From Streptomyces sp. WMMB 322 (GTDB lineage: Bacteria; Actinomycetota; Actinomycetes; Streptomycetales; Streptomycetaceae), in contig NZ_FMHI01000022.1 in the NCBI RefSeq assembly GCF_900090145.1, forward strand, positions 62,001-126,000: a DNA stretch of 64,000 nucleotides, given 5' to 3'. Made by a program: the position numbers and the translations under genes. Numbering within the stretch: position 1 is the first letter of the stretch; each line of letters opens with the position of its first letter. The notes beneath the pieces are model-generated. The model was not told the origin of the DNA and made no database searches. It saw nothing but the letters and a program-made list of their open reading frames with translations. Shown here in pieces: positions 52,318-60,328 of this stretch.

Positions 52318-52959
52318 ATGGCGCCAGCAAGAGCAAAGCCGATGCAGCAACGGGCTGTCGAGACAAGGCAGTTGATCCTGGAAGCGGCGGCCGAGGTCTT
52401 CGACGAGGGAGGCTACAAGGCGGCAAGGATCTCGGAGATCATGCACCGCGCCGGCATCACGCAGGGCGCCCTCTACTTCCACTTCTCCTCGAAGCTGGAC
52501 CTCGCCCGTACGGTCATGCTCTCCCAGCGCGACTCCGTCGTCCTGCCTCCCGGGCCCGACGGTCTCCAGCGTCTGATCGACACCACCCTCCTCCTCGCAC
52601 GCGAGCTGCAGACCAACAAGCTCCTGCGCGCGGGCGTACGGCTGGCCGTGGAGCAGGAAGAGATCGGCTTCCACGACGATTCCCCGTACCGCGAGTGGGC
52701 GGAGGTCTTCCGCGGCCAGCTCGCCGCCGCGGCCGAACGGGGGCAGCTGCGCAGCGGAGTCGAGGTGGAACGGCTCGCGGTGCTCCTCGTCGGCTGCTAC
52801 ACCGGCGTCCAGCACTTCTCCAAGCTCTCCAGCAAACGGGCCGACCTTCCGCACCGCATCGCGGACCTGTGGCACTACATGCTCCTGGGAATCGCCCCGC
52901 CCCAGGTCGCCGCGGACATGATCGTCGACCCGGATCCCCGGCTGCTGGCCGCCGGATGA
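52318..52959 (+). CDS. Gamma-butyrolactone receptor, ArpA/ScbR type (TetR family)
   Basis: 213 residues from ATG 52318 (GGGGGCGAGG upstream); GTG 52279 would add 13 residues. The DNA-binding part is typical (QLILEAAAEVFDEGGYKAAR, ISEIMHRAGITQGALYFHFS). The ligand domain ends with GCYTGVQHFSKLSSKRADL and LHRIADLWHYMLLGIAPP-like sequence as in ArpA and ScbR. It binds ARE-type operators and releases them on binding the hormone. It is translationally coupled to the reductase gene (ATGA at 52956-52959). Confidence 0.9.
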   Translation: MAPARAKPMQQRAVETRQLILEAAAEVFDEGGYKAARISEIMHRAGITQGALYFHFSSKLDLARTVMLSQRDSVVLPPGPDGLQRLIDTTLLLARELQTNKLLRAGVRLAVEQEEIGFHDDSPYREWAEVFRGQLAAAAERGQLRSGVEVERLAVLLVGCYTGVQHFSKLSSKRADLPHRIADLWHYMLLGIAPPQVAADMIVDPDPRLLAAG

Positions 52960-53909
52960 CGACCCGGGTGGCGCTGACGGGGGCGAGCGGTTTCATCGGT
53001 TCGGCGGTGCTGCGCCGGCTGGCCCGTCACGACGTGGAGATACGGGCTCTCACGCGCCGGGAGCATCCGCTGCCGGCACAGGTGGAACAGGTCCGCGCGG
53101 ACCTGGCCCGCCCCGAGACCCTTCGCGGAAGCTGCTCCGGTTCGCGCGTTCTCATCCACGCGGCCTCCTACGTCGGCTCCGACGAGCAACTGGCCACCGG
53201 AATCAATGACTTGGGCACGGAAGCGCTGATGTGTGAGGCGCGTCGCGCCGGTGTCGAGCGCATCGTGCAGCTGTCCACCACCGCCGTCTACGGGCGCGGA
53301 CCGCACCGCGACGTGGCCGTCGGCGACGTGGACCCCCACCCGGGTTCCGCCGCGAGCCGCAGTCGCCTCGCCGGCGAGGCGCACGGCCTCCGCCACGGCG
53401 CCGCCGTGCTGCGAGCGGGCCTGGTCACCGGAACCGGAGACCGCTGGGTCGTGCCGGCACTGGCCGAACTCGTCCGCCGTGCACCGGGGTTCTGGCGGGG
53501 AGGACAGGCACGCCTGTCGCTGATCGGCGTGGAGGACCTGGCGCGACTGGTGACGCTGACCGCGCTCCGGCCTGCCGCGCCGGGCGAGGCCCCGGAACGG
53601 GTGCAGGGAATCCACCACGCCGTCCACCCCGTTCCTGTACGCACCCGGGAACTTCTCGAGACGCTTGCGCAGCTGGGGGTGCTGCCCCGCGTCACACAAG
53701 ACTTGACCTGGCAGGAATGCCTCGCCCTCATGGAGGCGAACCCGGGACGGATCAGTGAGCGTCAACTCGCGCTCCTGGCCTTCGACCACCATTACGCCAC
53801 GGACTTGTGGGAGGCGTGCGAATCCGCTCCGGGGCCGGGCCCGCTGGCTGCGCTCGCCGACGCGGCCGACTGGTACCGCACCCGCCTCGCTCTCACCGAC
53901 GGCCCCTGA
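52956..53909 (+). CDS. NAD-dependent epimerase/reductase of the GBL cluster (ScbC-like)
   Basis: 317 residues; ATG 52956 overlaps the receptor stop codon. The extended SDR fold shows VALTGASGFIGSAVLRRL (GxxGxxG), LSTTAVYGRG and AAVLRAGLVTGTGDRW. The YxxxK catalytic pair is not obvious: the region after AVYGRG has SRSRLAGEAHG where a Tyr would be expected. A homologous reductase accompanies scbA/scbR in Streptomyces coelicolor (ScbC) and is thought to reduce the butenolide or keto intermediate. Cotranscription with the receptor is certain from the overlap. Confidence 0.82.
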   Translation: MTTRVALTGASGFIGSAVLRRLARHDVEIRALTRREHPLPAQVEQVRADLARPETLRGSCSGSRVLIHAASYVGSDEQLATGINDLGTEALMCEARRAGVERIVQLSTTAVYGRGPHRDVAVGDVDPHPGSAASRSRLAGEAHGLRHGAAVLRAGLVTGTGDRWVVPALAELVRRAPGFWRGGQARLSLIGVEDLARLVTLTALRPAAPGEAPERVQGIHHAVHPVPVRTRELLETLAQLGVLPRVTQDLTWQECLALMEANPGRISERQLALLAFDHHYATDLWEACESAPGPGPLAALADAADWYRTRLALTDGP

Positions 53910-54007
53910 CGGCGCGGCCCTCGCGCACCGTTCGTCCCACTGGTCACGCCCGCAGTCCCGCTGACTTACTCCGTCAGCGCAGCGAGGGCGGCCCTTCCGG
54001 CGCAAAA

Positions 54008-54029
54008 AAACAGAACACTTTGTATGTTT
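54008..54029. promoter_or_regulatory. ARE-type gamma-butyrolactone receptor site
   Basis: The 22 bases AAACAGAACACTTTGTATGT plus TT match the ARE consensus ANACAWACYGNNYGGTWTGTTT at all but four defined positions, and the right half GTATGTTT is exact. The site is 90 bases before the second receptor-like gene, in an AT-rich island that stands out from its surroundings. Confidence 0.75.
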
Positions 54030-54118
54030 GTGGGGGCGGCAATCTCAACTCTCCCCGCAGCCGCTGCTTCTGACGGCCCGTCTCCCCGCGGACCGGAACG
54101 CATGAAGGGACACAGCCG

Positions 54119-54793
54119 ATGAGGCAAGAGCGAGCAGAACTCACTCGTCAGGCACTGACGATGGCGGCAGCAGAGTCGTTCGACCGCCTCGGCTACCAAC
54201 GGACGACCCTCTTGGAGGTCAGCCGCGGCGCAGCGATGAGCAAGGGCGCGCTCTCCTTCCACTTCGGGAGCAAGGAGGAACTGGCCGACACGGTACGGCG
54301 CGAGGCGTGCACGCGGGCCAACCGCGCCGCCGAGCTGCTGCGGGGGAAGGAGCTCCCCGCGCTGCAGACGCTCATCGACCTGACGCACCTCGTGGCCCAT
54401 CAACTCGAACACGACCATCTGTCGAGGGCCGCCGTGAAGCTCGCGCGCGAACTGGGCACCCCTTCCGAACCGGAGACGAATCTGCTGACCTGCTGGCAGC
54501 AGGTCTTCACAGACGTGGCCCGCGAAGCGGAGAAGGAAGGAACCCTGCGCTGCGAGGCCACCACGGAAGCCGTCGCCGAGCTCGCCTTCTGCCTCGCCTC
54601 CGGTGCGCACTCGGTGCAGACGAGCTCGGTGAACGACTCCACCGTCGATGTCCACCAACGCATCGCAGCCCACTGGCGGTTGCTGCTGCACGGCCTCGTG
54701 GAACAGCCGGAGCCGGAGGAGCTGTGGAGCGCCGGCACCGAGACGGACTGGGCGCGGGCCGCGCAGGGCGGACGGCCCGGGCCCGCACACTGA
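54119..54793 (+). CDS. Receptor-like TetR regulator (pseudo-GBL-receptor type)
   Basis: 224 residues from ATG 54119 with GAAGGGA 8 bases upstream. The N-terminal HTH resembles ArpA-type receptors (LTRQALTMAAAESFDRLGYQ, GAAMSKGALSFHFGSKEELA). The ligand domain has the family tail (CLASGAHSVQTSSVNDSTVD, HWRLLLHGLVEQPEPEELW). ScbR2-type pseudo-receptors sit beside true GBL receptors and often bind antibiotics rather than butyrolactones. The ARE-like site upstream suggests control by the ArpA-type receptor or by itself. Confidence 0.82.
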   Translation: MRQERAELTRQALTMAAAESFDRLGYQRTTLLEVSRGAAMSKGALSFHFGSKEELADTVRREACTRANRAAELLRGKELPALQTLIDLTHLVAHQLEHDHLSRAAVKLARELGTPSEPETNLLTCWQQVFTDVAREAEKEGTLRCEATTEAVAELAFCLASGAHSVQTSSVNDSTVDVHQRIAAHWRLLLHGLVEQPEPEELWSAGTETDWARAAQGGRPGPAH

Positions 54794-54806
54794 GCCGAGG
54801 CGACGT

Positions 54807-54846
54807 CTCTCGGCTGCGGCACGGCTTCGGGGGCCGCAGCCGAGAG
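54807..54846. terminator. Terminator after the second receptor gene
   Basis: CTCTCGGCTGCGGC (54807-54820) pairs perfectly with GCCGCAGCCGAGAG (54833-54846) around a 12-base loop, 14 bases after the stop codon. The remaining 283 bases to the DoxX gene hold no gene I can support. Confidence 0.85.
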
Positions 54847-55129
54847 TCACGCGAGCGCCCCGCACGGTCACCGGGAGTGCGTGAAATCCGGCCGTCCCGG
54901 TGGCGGCCGAAAGCTCACGGAACGGGATGTTGACCATGATGGACAACTGTCTGCGCTGCTTACCGCGCACGTGATACGCAATTGGCAAGCCCCGGCGCTG
55001 CCGCGCGGGGGTGCCGCCCCCGCTTCCGCCGTGGCGGGGGAAGATCCGCCGCGGGTGCGCCGGCAGAAGGTCAGCTGACGGGCCGCCCCCGGTCAACCGC
55101 TGGTGCACCGTCCGCAGAAGGAGTCCATC

Positions 55130-55603
55130 ATGGCGAACGCGAGCGGCAATCCGCCGACCGCCCACGCAGGTTCCCCGGCCGCCCGCTCCTCACGACCCAA
55201 GGGTCCGGCCCGCATCGCGCTCGAAGTCGCCCTGTGGGCTCTTCAGCTGTACCTCGCCTACTTCATGGTCACCGTCGGGGCCCTGCCCGCGCTGACCGCC
55301 GACTCCGGCGCCAAGGGCACATTCCAGGACATCGGCTTCGGCCTGTGGTTCATGTATCTCACGGGTGCACTGGAGCTGCTCGGCGCCATCGGTCTCATCA
55401 CGCCCTGGTTCTCGGGCCTCGCCGCGCTCGGCCTGATGTTCGTCATGTCCGGTGCCTGCCTGACGCATCTCACCCTCTACGACGGCAAGGGCGTCGAGAC
55501 CCCGGCGATGATCCTCATCCCGCTCGCGATCGTCGTCGTCGGCCGGTGGTCGACGGTGAAGAAGCTGGGCACGTGGCTGACGGGAGGCGGAAACCGGCGC
55601 TGA
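55130..55603 (+). CDS. DoxX-like integral membrane protein (first copy)
   Basis: 157 residues from ATG 55130 after AGAAGGAG. A 30-residue polar N-terminus precedes four helices; the second and third contain DIGFGLWFMYLTGALELLGA and LITPWFSGLAALGLMFVMSG. The DoxX/DoxX-like family comprises small quinone-linked or stress-related membrane proteins, mostly of unknown function. It is a paralogue of the next gene, 210 bases downstream. Confidence 0.82.
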   Translation: MANASGNPPTAHAGSPAARSSRPKGPARIALEVALWALQLYLAYFMVTVGALPALTADSGAKGTFQDIGFGLWFMYLTGALELLGAIGLITPWFSGLAALGLMFVMSGACLTHLTLYDGKGVETPAMILIPLAIVVVGRWSTVKKLGTWLTGGGNRR

Positions 55604-55633
55604 GCAGCCGGCCGCGGCGCACGGCCGGTTTCC

Positions 55634-55656
55634 GTCCCGCTCCGGCGGGGCGGGAC
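55634..55656. terminator. Hairpin between the DoxX-like genes
   Basis: GTCCCGCTCC (55634-55643) pairs with GGGGCGGGAC (55647-55656) with one G-T pair and a 3-base loop. It separates the two paralogous genes. Confidence 0.55.
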
Positions 55657-55813
55657 CGGCCGCCCCGGGCCGCACCGGCTCTCGCTCCCGGGGCGCCCGT
55701 CCGTGCCGCACAGGCTCGTACGAAAAGGCCGCCGCGGCCGCGATGAGAAGTACGCGGCAGCCGGGTCTGCTCCAGATGCGTGCGTCCCGTGCACGCCCCG
55801 AGAGGAGACCGTC

Positions 55814-56296
55814 ATGAACCAGTCACCCGGCACGCCCTCCGGATCCCCGGAATCCGTCCCCGCGTCCGCGCAGGCGCCTGCTGTCCGTCACGACCGTGTC
55901 AAGCACATCTCACTGCTCGTGCTGCAGGTGATACTCGGCCTGTTCTTCGTGATCGCCAGCGCCGTCCCCAAGCTGATCGCCCATTCATCGGCGGTCGGGC
56001 CCTTCGAGGACATCGGCTTCGGCCTGTGGTTCATGTACTTGGTCGGTGCGCTGGAACTGGCCGGCGGGATCGCCCTGGCCACCCCGTGGCTCTCGGGCCT
56101 CTCGGCGATCTCGCTCATCGGCCTGATGATCGGCGCGTTCATCACCCAACTGACGGTTTTCGACGGTGAGTACGCGGCCACGCCGCTGCTGCTCATCCTC
56201 CCGCTCGCCCTCATCGCATGGGGCCGCAGGGACACCCTCACCGCACTGCCCGGACTCGTGCGGCGGTCCGGGGGACGTGGAAACACCGCTGTCTGA
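55814..56296 (+). CDS. DoxX-like integral membrane protein (second copy)
   Basis: 160 residues from ATG 55814 after GAGGAGA. It shares its helical core with the preceding gene: DIGFGLWFMYLVGALELAGG against DIGFGLWFMYLTGALELLGA, and TPWLSGLSA against TPWFSGLAA. The N-terminal tail differs. A tandem duplication followed by divergence is the simplest explanation. No binding site or enzyme motif is visible. Confidence 0.82.
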   Translation: MNQSPGTPSGSPESVPASAQAPAVRHDRVKHISLLVLQVILGLFFVIASAVPKLIAHSSAVGPFEDIGFGLWFMYLVGALELAGGIALATPWLSGLSAISLIGLMIGAFITQLTVFDGEYAATPLLLILPLALIAWGRRDTLTALPGLVRRSGGRGNTAV

Positions 56297-56306
56297 GCGC
56301 GGCCCC

Positions 56307-56663
56307 TCACTCCAGTACGGATCTGACCGACTCCGGCGAGCGGCCCACCACGGCGCTCCCGTCGTCAGCGGTGATGATCGGCCGCTGAATCAGGGAGGGG
56401 TGGGCCGCCAGCGCGTCGACCCACCGGCCCCGGCTGTCCGCGTCGCGCGGCCACGACTCCATTCCCAACTCGCGCGCGACCGGCTCACCGGTGCGGGTGA
56501 TGTCCCACGGCTCCAGCTTCAGCCGCCGCAGCACATCCTCCAGTTCCGCTGAGCTCGGCGGCTCCTCCAGATAGCGGCGGACCGTGTATTGAGCTCCCTC
56601 CGCATCCAGCAGCGAGAGTGCCGAACGGCACTTGGAACAGGCGGGGTTGATCCAGATCTCCAT
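56307..56663 (-). CDS. ArsC/Spx-family thioredoxin-fold protein
   Basis: 118 residues from ATG 56663. The N-terminus IWINPACSKCRSAL has a CxxC (Cys9, Cys12) at the ArsC active-site position. YLEEPPSSAELEDVLRRL and the late RPIITADDGSAVVGRSPE are typical of the family. Glutaredoxin-dependent arsenate reductases have a single key Cys (CxxS/CxxC) and a set of Arg residues; a general redox or Spx-like role is also possible. It ends 10 bases from the convergent DoxX gene. Confidence 0.82.
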   Translation of the reverse strand: MEIWINPACSKCRSALSLLDAEGAQYTVRRYLEEPPSSAELEDVLRRLKLEPWDITRTGEPVARELGMESWPRDADSRGRWVDALAAHPSLIQRPIITADDGSAVVGRSPESVRSVLE

Positions 56664-56678
56664 ATCGGGTCCTTTCGT

Positions 56679-57125
56679 CGGCCCTGGTTCCTGCCCGCCG
56701 CCCGTGACCGGACCTCCGGCGGTGGGCCGCGGGGGCGACCCCACGCCGCGCGGCGAAATGATGCCGCAAGGTGTTCGCGCTGCCGAAGCCGGAACGGACC
56801 GCCACGGCCTCCACGGGCAGGGGGTGTTCTCCAACGGTTCCTCGGTGAGCTGGAGTCGCTGGCCGAGGATCCACCGGTGCGGAGTCGTGCCGGTCGCCTC
56901 CTTGAACCGCCGGGCCAGCGTGCGGGGTGACATGGAGGCGCGTGCGGCCAGTTCCTCCACTGTCAGCGGCCGGTCGAGATGAGCCCGGATCCAGTCGACC
57001 AGTTCTGTCATTCCGTATCCGGCGCGGGCTTCGGGCAGGTGCGTTTCGACGAACTGCGCCTGCCCGCCCGATGGGCCGGCACCACCATGCCGGCCTGCTC
57101 ACCGACAAGGGCGACGACATTCCGA
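56679..57125 (-). pseudogene. Frameshifted remnant of a GlxA-type (DJ-1/PfpI-AraC) regulator
   Basis: Three minus-strand frames together spell one AraC/GlxA protein end. GMVVPAHRAG is in one frame. QFVETHLPEARAGYGMTELV, WIRAHLDRPLTVEELAARAS, MSPRTLARRFKEATGTTPHR and WILGQRLQL follow in a second. PVEAVAVRSGFGSANTLRHH and FAARRGVAPAAHRR follow in a third. Shifts occur near 57075 and 56830. The HTH is therefore split and the N-terminal PfpI domain is mostly absent. Confidence 0.8.
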
Positions 57126-57447
57126 AGCACGCGCTCATCATGGCAGGAAATGCCCGAGCCATGGCAGTCCTGCCCTTGTCGTCCGAGACGTTCGGTACCT
57201 CGAGGTCCTGGCCGCGCCGCAGAGCGGCTACCGCATCCTCTACGAAGCGCCGCTCGCGGACGGACGTCTCGAACTGCGAACCGGATCCGCTCCCGCGCAC
57301 CGGGCCGTGCCGACGGCTTCCCGCCGGCAGGGATGCGGCTCAGGGGCCTCGTCCGGGCCGCGTGGGACCAGATCCCACGGCCCGGCGCGGGACCTTGCTC
57401 CACAGATACCCCGCCGGTGTGCCGCTGAGGAAAGCTAGCCTGGCTCC
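57126..57447. other. Decayed region upstream of the phosphatase gene
   Basis: No intact gene. A plus-strand segment at about 57172-57300 has coding-like third positions and reads ALVVRDVRYLEVLAAPQSGY then RILYEAPLADGRLELRTG, loosely like the start of a DJ-1/PfpI domain but opposite in orientation to the AraC remnant. The phosphatase promoter must lie at the right end. Confidence 0.35.
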
Positions 57448-57879
57448 GTGAGCGAGACCTGGGAGCCGGACGGCGACGGCGTGCTGCGCCTTCCCTCGGG
57501 ACGTCTCGTGCGCGGACGCGGTCTTCGCCGTCCCCTTCCGCCGGGGCCCGAGCCGGCCTTCTCCGTCTTTCTGCTGGGCAGGAGGCCGCCCCAAGTGGGC
57601 TGGGATTCACGGTGGTTGCGCTGGCCGGACTTCTGGCTGCCCGCGAGTCGCACGCAGGCCCTGGCCCTGCTGAGCGAAGCCTGGTCACGGGCGGAGGCCG
57701 AGCGCGTCGAAGTGGCATGCGGGGGAGGACGCGGACGCACGGGCACGGCGCTGGCCTGCCTGGCCGTGCTCGACGGAGTTCCGGACAGGGAGGCGGTCGC
57801 CTTCGTACGCCGTCACTACGACCCACGTGCCGTGGAGACGCCGTGGCAGCGCCGCTACGTGCTGCGCTTCACGAAGTGA
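57448..57879 (+). CDS. Protein-tyrosine-phosphatase-like protein
   Basis: 143 residues from GTG 57448. The CX5R loop is ACGGGRGRTGTAL with nucleophile Cys91 and Arg97; the usual His before Cys is Ala. WPDFWLPASRTQAL precedes it where the WPD loop Asp of phosphatases is expected, and an acidic loop is present. The small size suits the dual-specificity-like bacterial group. The substrate is unknown. It is convergent with the SDR gene with 25 bases between the stops. Confidence 0.8.
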   Translation: MSETWEPDGDGVLRLPSGRLVRGRGLRRPLPPGPEPAFSVFLLGRRPPQVGWDSRWLRWPDFWLPASRTQALALLSEAWSRAEAERVEVACGGGRGRTGTALACLAVLDGVPDREAVAFVRRHYDPRAVETPWQRRYVLRFTK

Positions 57880-57904
57880 CCGAGCGCCGCCCACGCCGGC
57901 CCGG

Positions 57905-58693
57905 TCATGCCCCCGCATTCTGGAGGAGGTCCGGATCCCGTCCCAGGACCGTGCGTCCGCCGTCGACGGGCAGAGTGACCCCGGTGATGTAGGCCGCCTC
58001 GGACGAGAGCAGATGCGCTACGGCCGAGGCGACCTCCTCCGGGAGGCCCGTTCGCCCCAGCGGATGCAGCGCACGCATCTCCGCCTCCACGCGTGCCGCG
58101 ACGTCCGGCTCCTGGGCGGCGAGCAGCGAGGCGTACCGTTCCGTGCCGATCGAGCCCGGCGCGACGGCGTTGACGCGGATCCCGTGCGGCCCGTACTCGA
58201 CGGCCAGTGCGCGGGTGAGTCCCTCGATGGCCGCTTTCGCCGTCGCGTACGGGGTGCAGCCGGGAACGGGACGGCGTGCCTGGTGCGAGGTGATGTTGAC
58301 GACGGACCCCTGCGTGCCTTCGGCGAGGAACCTGCGTACGGCGGTGGCACACCCGGTGACCGCGGGGTCCATGACGGCGGATATCAACTCCAGGACCGTC
58401 CGCGTCGGGGACGTGTCGAGGGAGGCGTCGCGGAAGAGGGCCGCGTTGTTGACCCAGCCGCGAAGGGTGCCCGCCGACTCCGCGAGATCCGCGGCATGTT
58501 CGGTCACGGCCTCGTCGGAGGCGCTGCCTTCGACGCTCACGACGCGTGACCGGGCCGGATGGCCGGCGGTCCACCGTAGGGAGTCCGGATCCACTTCGAC
58601 TGCCACGACGCTGTGACCGTCGGCGAGCAGGCGTTCCACAACTGCCCGCCCGATGCCGCGGCCTCCTCCCGTCACCACGTAGGCGCTGCTCAT
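57905..58693 (-). CDS. Short-chain dehydrogenase/reductase
   Basis: 262 residues from ATG 58693. Classical SDR motifs: TGGGRGIGRAVVERL for the cofactor, VNNAALFRDASL, catalytic Ser in VVNITSHQARRP and YxxxK in YATAKAA, then VNAVAPGSIGTERYA. The residue after the second strand is acidic (AVEVDPDSLR), favouring NAD over NADP. The substrate is not evident. A palindrome lies 81 bases upstream. Confidence 0.9.
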   Translation of the reverse strand: MSSAYVVTGGGRGIGRAVVERLLADGHSVVAVEVDPDSLRWTAGHPARSRVVSVEGSASDEAVTEHAADLAESAGTLRGWVNNAALFRDASLDTSPTRTVLELISAVMDPAVTGCATAVRRFLAEGTQGSVVNITSHQARRPVPGCTPYATAKAAIEGLTRALAVEYGPHGIRVNAVAPGSIGTERYASLLAAQEPDVAARVEAEMRALHPLGRTGLPEEVASAVAHLLSSEAAYITGVTLPVDGGRTVLGRDPDLLQNAGA

Positions 58694-58773
58694 GGATGCC
58701 GTCTCCGTCCTTCGCCTGGCTGCGTCCACGACGGCAGCCTCACCCGCCGCACACAGCGTGTCAACAGCATCTG

Positions 58774-58787
58774 TCGAAGCACTTCGA
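58774..58787. promoter_or_regulatory. Inverted repeat upstream of the SDR gene
   Basis: TCGAAG-CA-CTTCGA is a perfect 6+6 palindrome in the gap between the LacI gene end and the SDR start, a plausible operator for a TetR, MarR or LacI protein. Confidence 0.5.
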
Positions 58788-58833
58788 TATCTGATTGACC
58801 CCGTACGCACGCAGTGAAGCCTGCCACGGTCCG

Positions 58834-59838
58834 TCAGGTGGAACCGCGGCGGACGAGCTCCAGCCGCAGCGTGGTCTCCCGGACCGCAGAGGGTTCCGCG
58901 CTGCCCATGCGCCGCATCAGCAGCTCCGTCGCGGCGCGGCCGGACTCCTCCAGCGGCTGCCGCACCGTCGTCAGATCCAGGGCCCCGGCCAGATCGGTGT
59001 CGTCGAAACCGGCCAGCGCAAGGTCCTCCGGCACCTTCAGGCCGAGCGCCCGCGCCGCGCGAAGCGCACCAGCGGCGAGGAGGTCGTCGCCGGCGAACAG
59101 CGCGGTGGGCCGACGGGGCCCGGAGAGCAGTCCCTCCGCCGCCGCAGCCGCCTGCTCCAACCCGTGCGCCGTGAAGTGGACACTCTCCGGCGGCAGCAGC
59201 TGACCGGAATCCTCCAGAGCGGCCCGGAAACCCGCCAGCCGCCGCTGCCCGGGAGAGACGTACGCGTCGGATTCCTGGGACTCACCGAGGAACCCGAAAC
59301 TGCCGTGCCCGCGTTCCACCAGGTGCTCCGCCACCAGGCGCCCGCCCTCGGCGTCATCCGTGCGGACGGAGTCGAAGCCGGGGCGGTTTCCGTCCACCAG
59401 CACGGTCGGCAGCCCGAGGCCGCTGAGGCGTTCTGCCGTGCTGTCCTCCAGCGGGAGGCTCACAACGATGAGACCGTCGAGGCGCCCGGTCAGGGGCAGC
59501 CCGGCGAGCAGCGGCGAGGCGGAGCGGGCGGCCGATGGGTGGTCGAAGACAACCACCTCCAGCGGGCTGCCGGCCACCGCCTGGAGCACACCCTTCAGGC
59601 GCCGCGCCACCGACGGATACGAGGTGTAGGGGGCGATCACCCCGATCCGGCCCACTCCCTTGCGTGCCTTGGCCACCGCATCAGGCTTGGGCGTGTAGCC
59701 CAGACGGTCCGCAGCCTGGAGGACCCGCTGCCGTGTACGGTCACTGACCCGGGCGGGGGTGTTGAGCGCCAAGGACACGGTCGAGATGCTCACGCCCGCC
59801 TCGGAGGCGACATCGTAGATGGTGGCCCGGCGCGGCAA
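58834..59838 (-). CDS. LacI-family transcriptional regulator
   Basis: 334 residues. The start is the TTG at 59838 (LPRRATIYDVASEAG) with AGGGCAG and GAGGAGAG upstream. The LacI HTH is complete: TIYDVASEAGVSISTVSLAL, hinge TRQRVLQAADRLGYTPKPDA. A periplasmic-binding-like sugar domain follows (RIGVIAPYTSYPSVARR, GLIVVSLP, PTALFAGDDLLAAGALRAAR, ALAGFDDTDLAGALDLTTVR). The effector is probably a sugar. It is isolated from any sugar operon, and the nearest LacI-type palindrome is before the GH43 gene. Confidence 0.9.
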   Translation of the reverse strand: MPRRATIYDVASEAGVSISTVSLALNTPARVSDRTRQRVLQAADRLGYTPKPDAVAKARKGVGRIGVIAPYTSYPSVARRLKGVLQAVAGSPLEVVVFDHPSAARSASPLLAGLPLTGRLDGLIVVSLPLEDSTAERLSGLGLPTVLVDGNRPGFDSVRTDDAEGGRLVAEHLVERGHGSFGFLGESQESDAYVSPGQRRLAGFRAALEDSGQLLPPESVHFTAHGLEQAAAAAEGLLSGPRRPTALFAGDDLLAAGALRAARALGLKVPEDLALAGFDDTDLAGALDLTTVRQPLEESGRAATELLMRRMGSAEPSAVRETTLRLELVRRGST

Positions 59839-59869
59839 CTGCCCTCAGCTCTCCTCGACTTCGCAGCGT

Positions 59870-60300
59870 GACCACGGCATCGTACCGGGCGCTGTGCGGA
59901 CGGCCCTGAGAAGCGCTCCGGCTGCCGAACGTCGAACTTGTTGCCCCCCGGGTCCGCCACGTGACGTGGTTGCCGCCCCGGTCCTCGACCCTTCGCAGCG
60001 CCTTCGCGCCCAGCTCCGTGCCGCCGCACCTCGGCATCACCCGCGCCGGGCCGGCCGTGCAGGTCGATGTGGAGACGGTTCTTGCCGTGCTCGGCCTCGG
60101 GCACCGACTGGAGGAGGATCCGCCTCCCCAGTCCGGTCCCGCTGAATTCTCGACGGGATCGTCGGGGTGGCGCACCGCGGTCAGGGCCCGGAATGCCTTG
60201 CGCCCGTCGCCCGTCGTGCAGTCGCTCTCGTCCACGGCTCCCTCGCTGATCAAACTGCTCGATGAGCACGCTGTTGCGCTTCGAGGGCGCGAGAGAAGTC
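59870..60300 (-). pseudogene. Frameshifted VOC (glyoxalase-like) protein remnant
   Basis: Two minus-strand frames alternate to give one VOC_6-type domain. RILLQSVPEAEHGKNRLHID and L come in one frame, TELGAKALRRVEDRGGNHVT in the next, and ADPGGNKFDV again in the first. The typical family reads RLHxDL, LGA, GxxW/VxxxDPxGNEFCV. At least two frame changes break it, and the N-terminal part is scrambled, so no functional product is expected. Confidence 0.7.
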
Positions 60301-60328
60301 CGGTTGTGAAACCAGTCATAATGGTTAC

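Noticed and set aside
54881..55078. Small plus-strand gene of 65 codons before the first DoxX-like gene
   Set aside because: No ribosome site and no codon-position bias; it ends just before the true DoxX control region.
51238..56296. A secondary-metabolite gene cluster around the GBL genes
   Set aside because: No ketosynthase, adenylation, terpene or RiPP enzymes are present in the surrounding genes.
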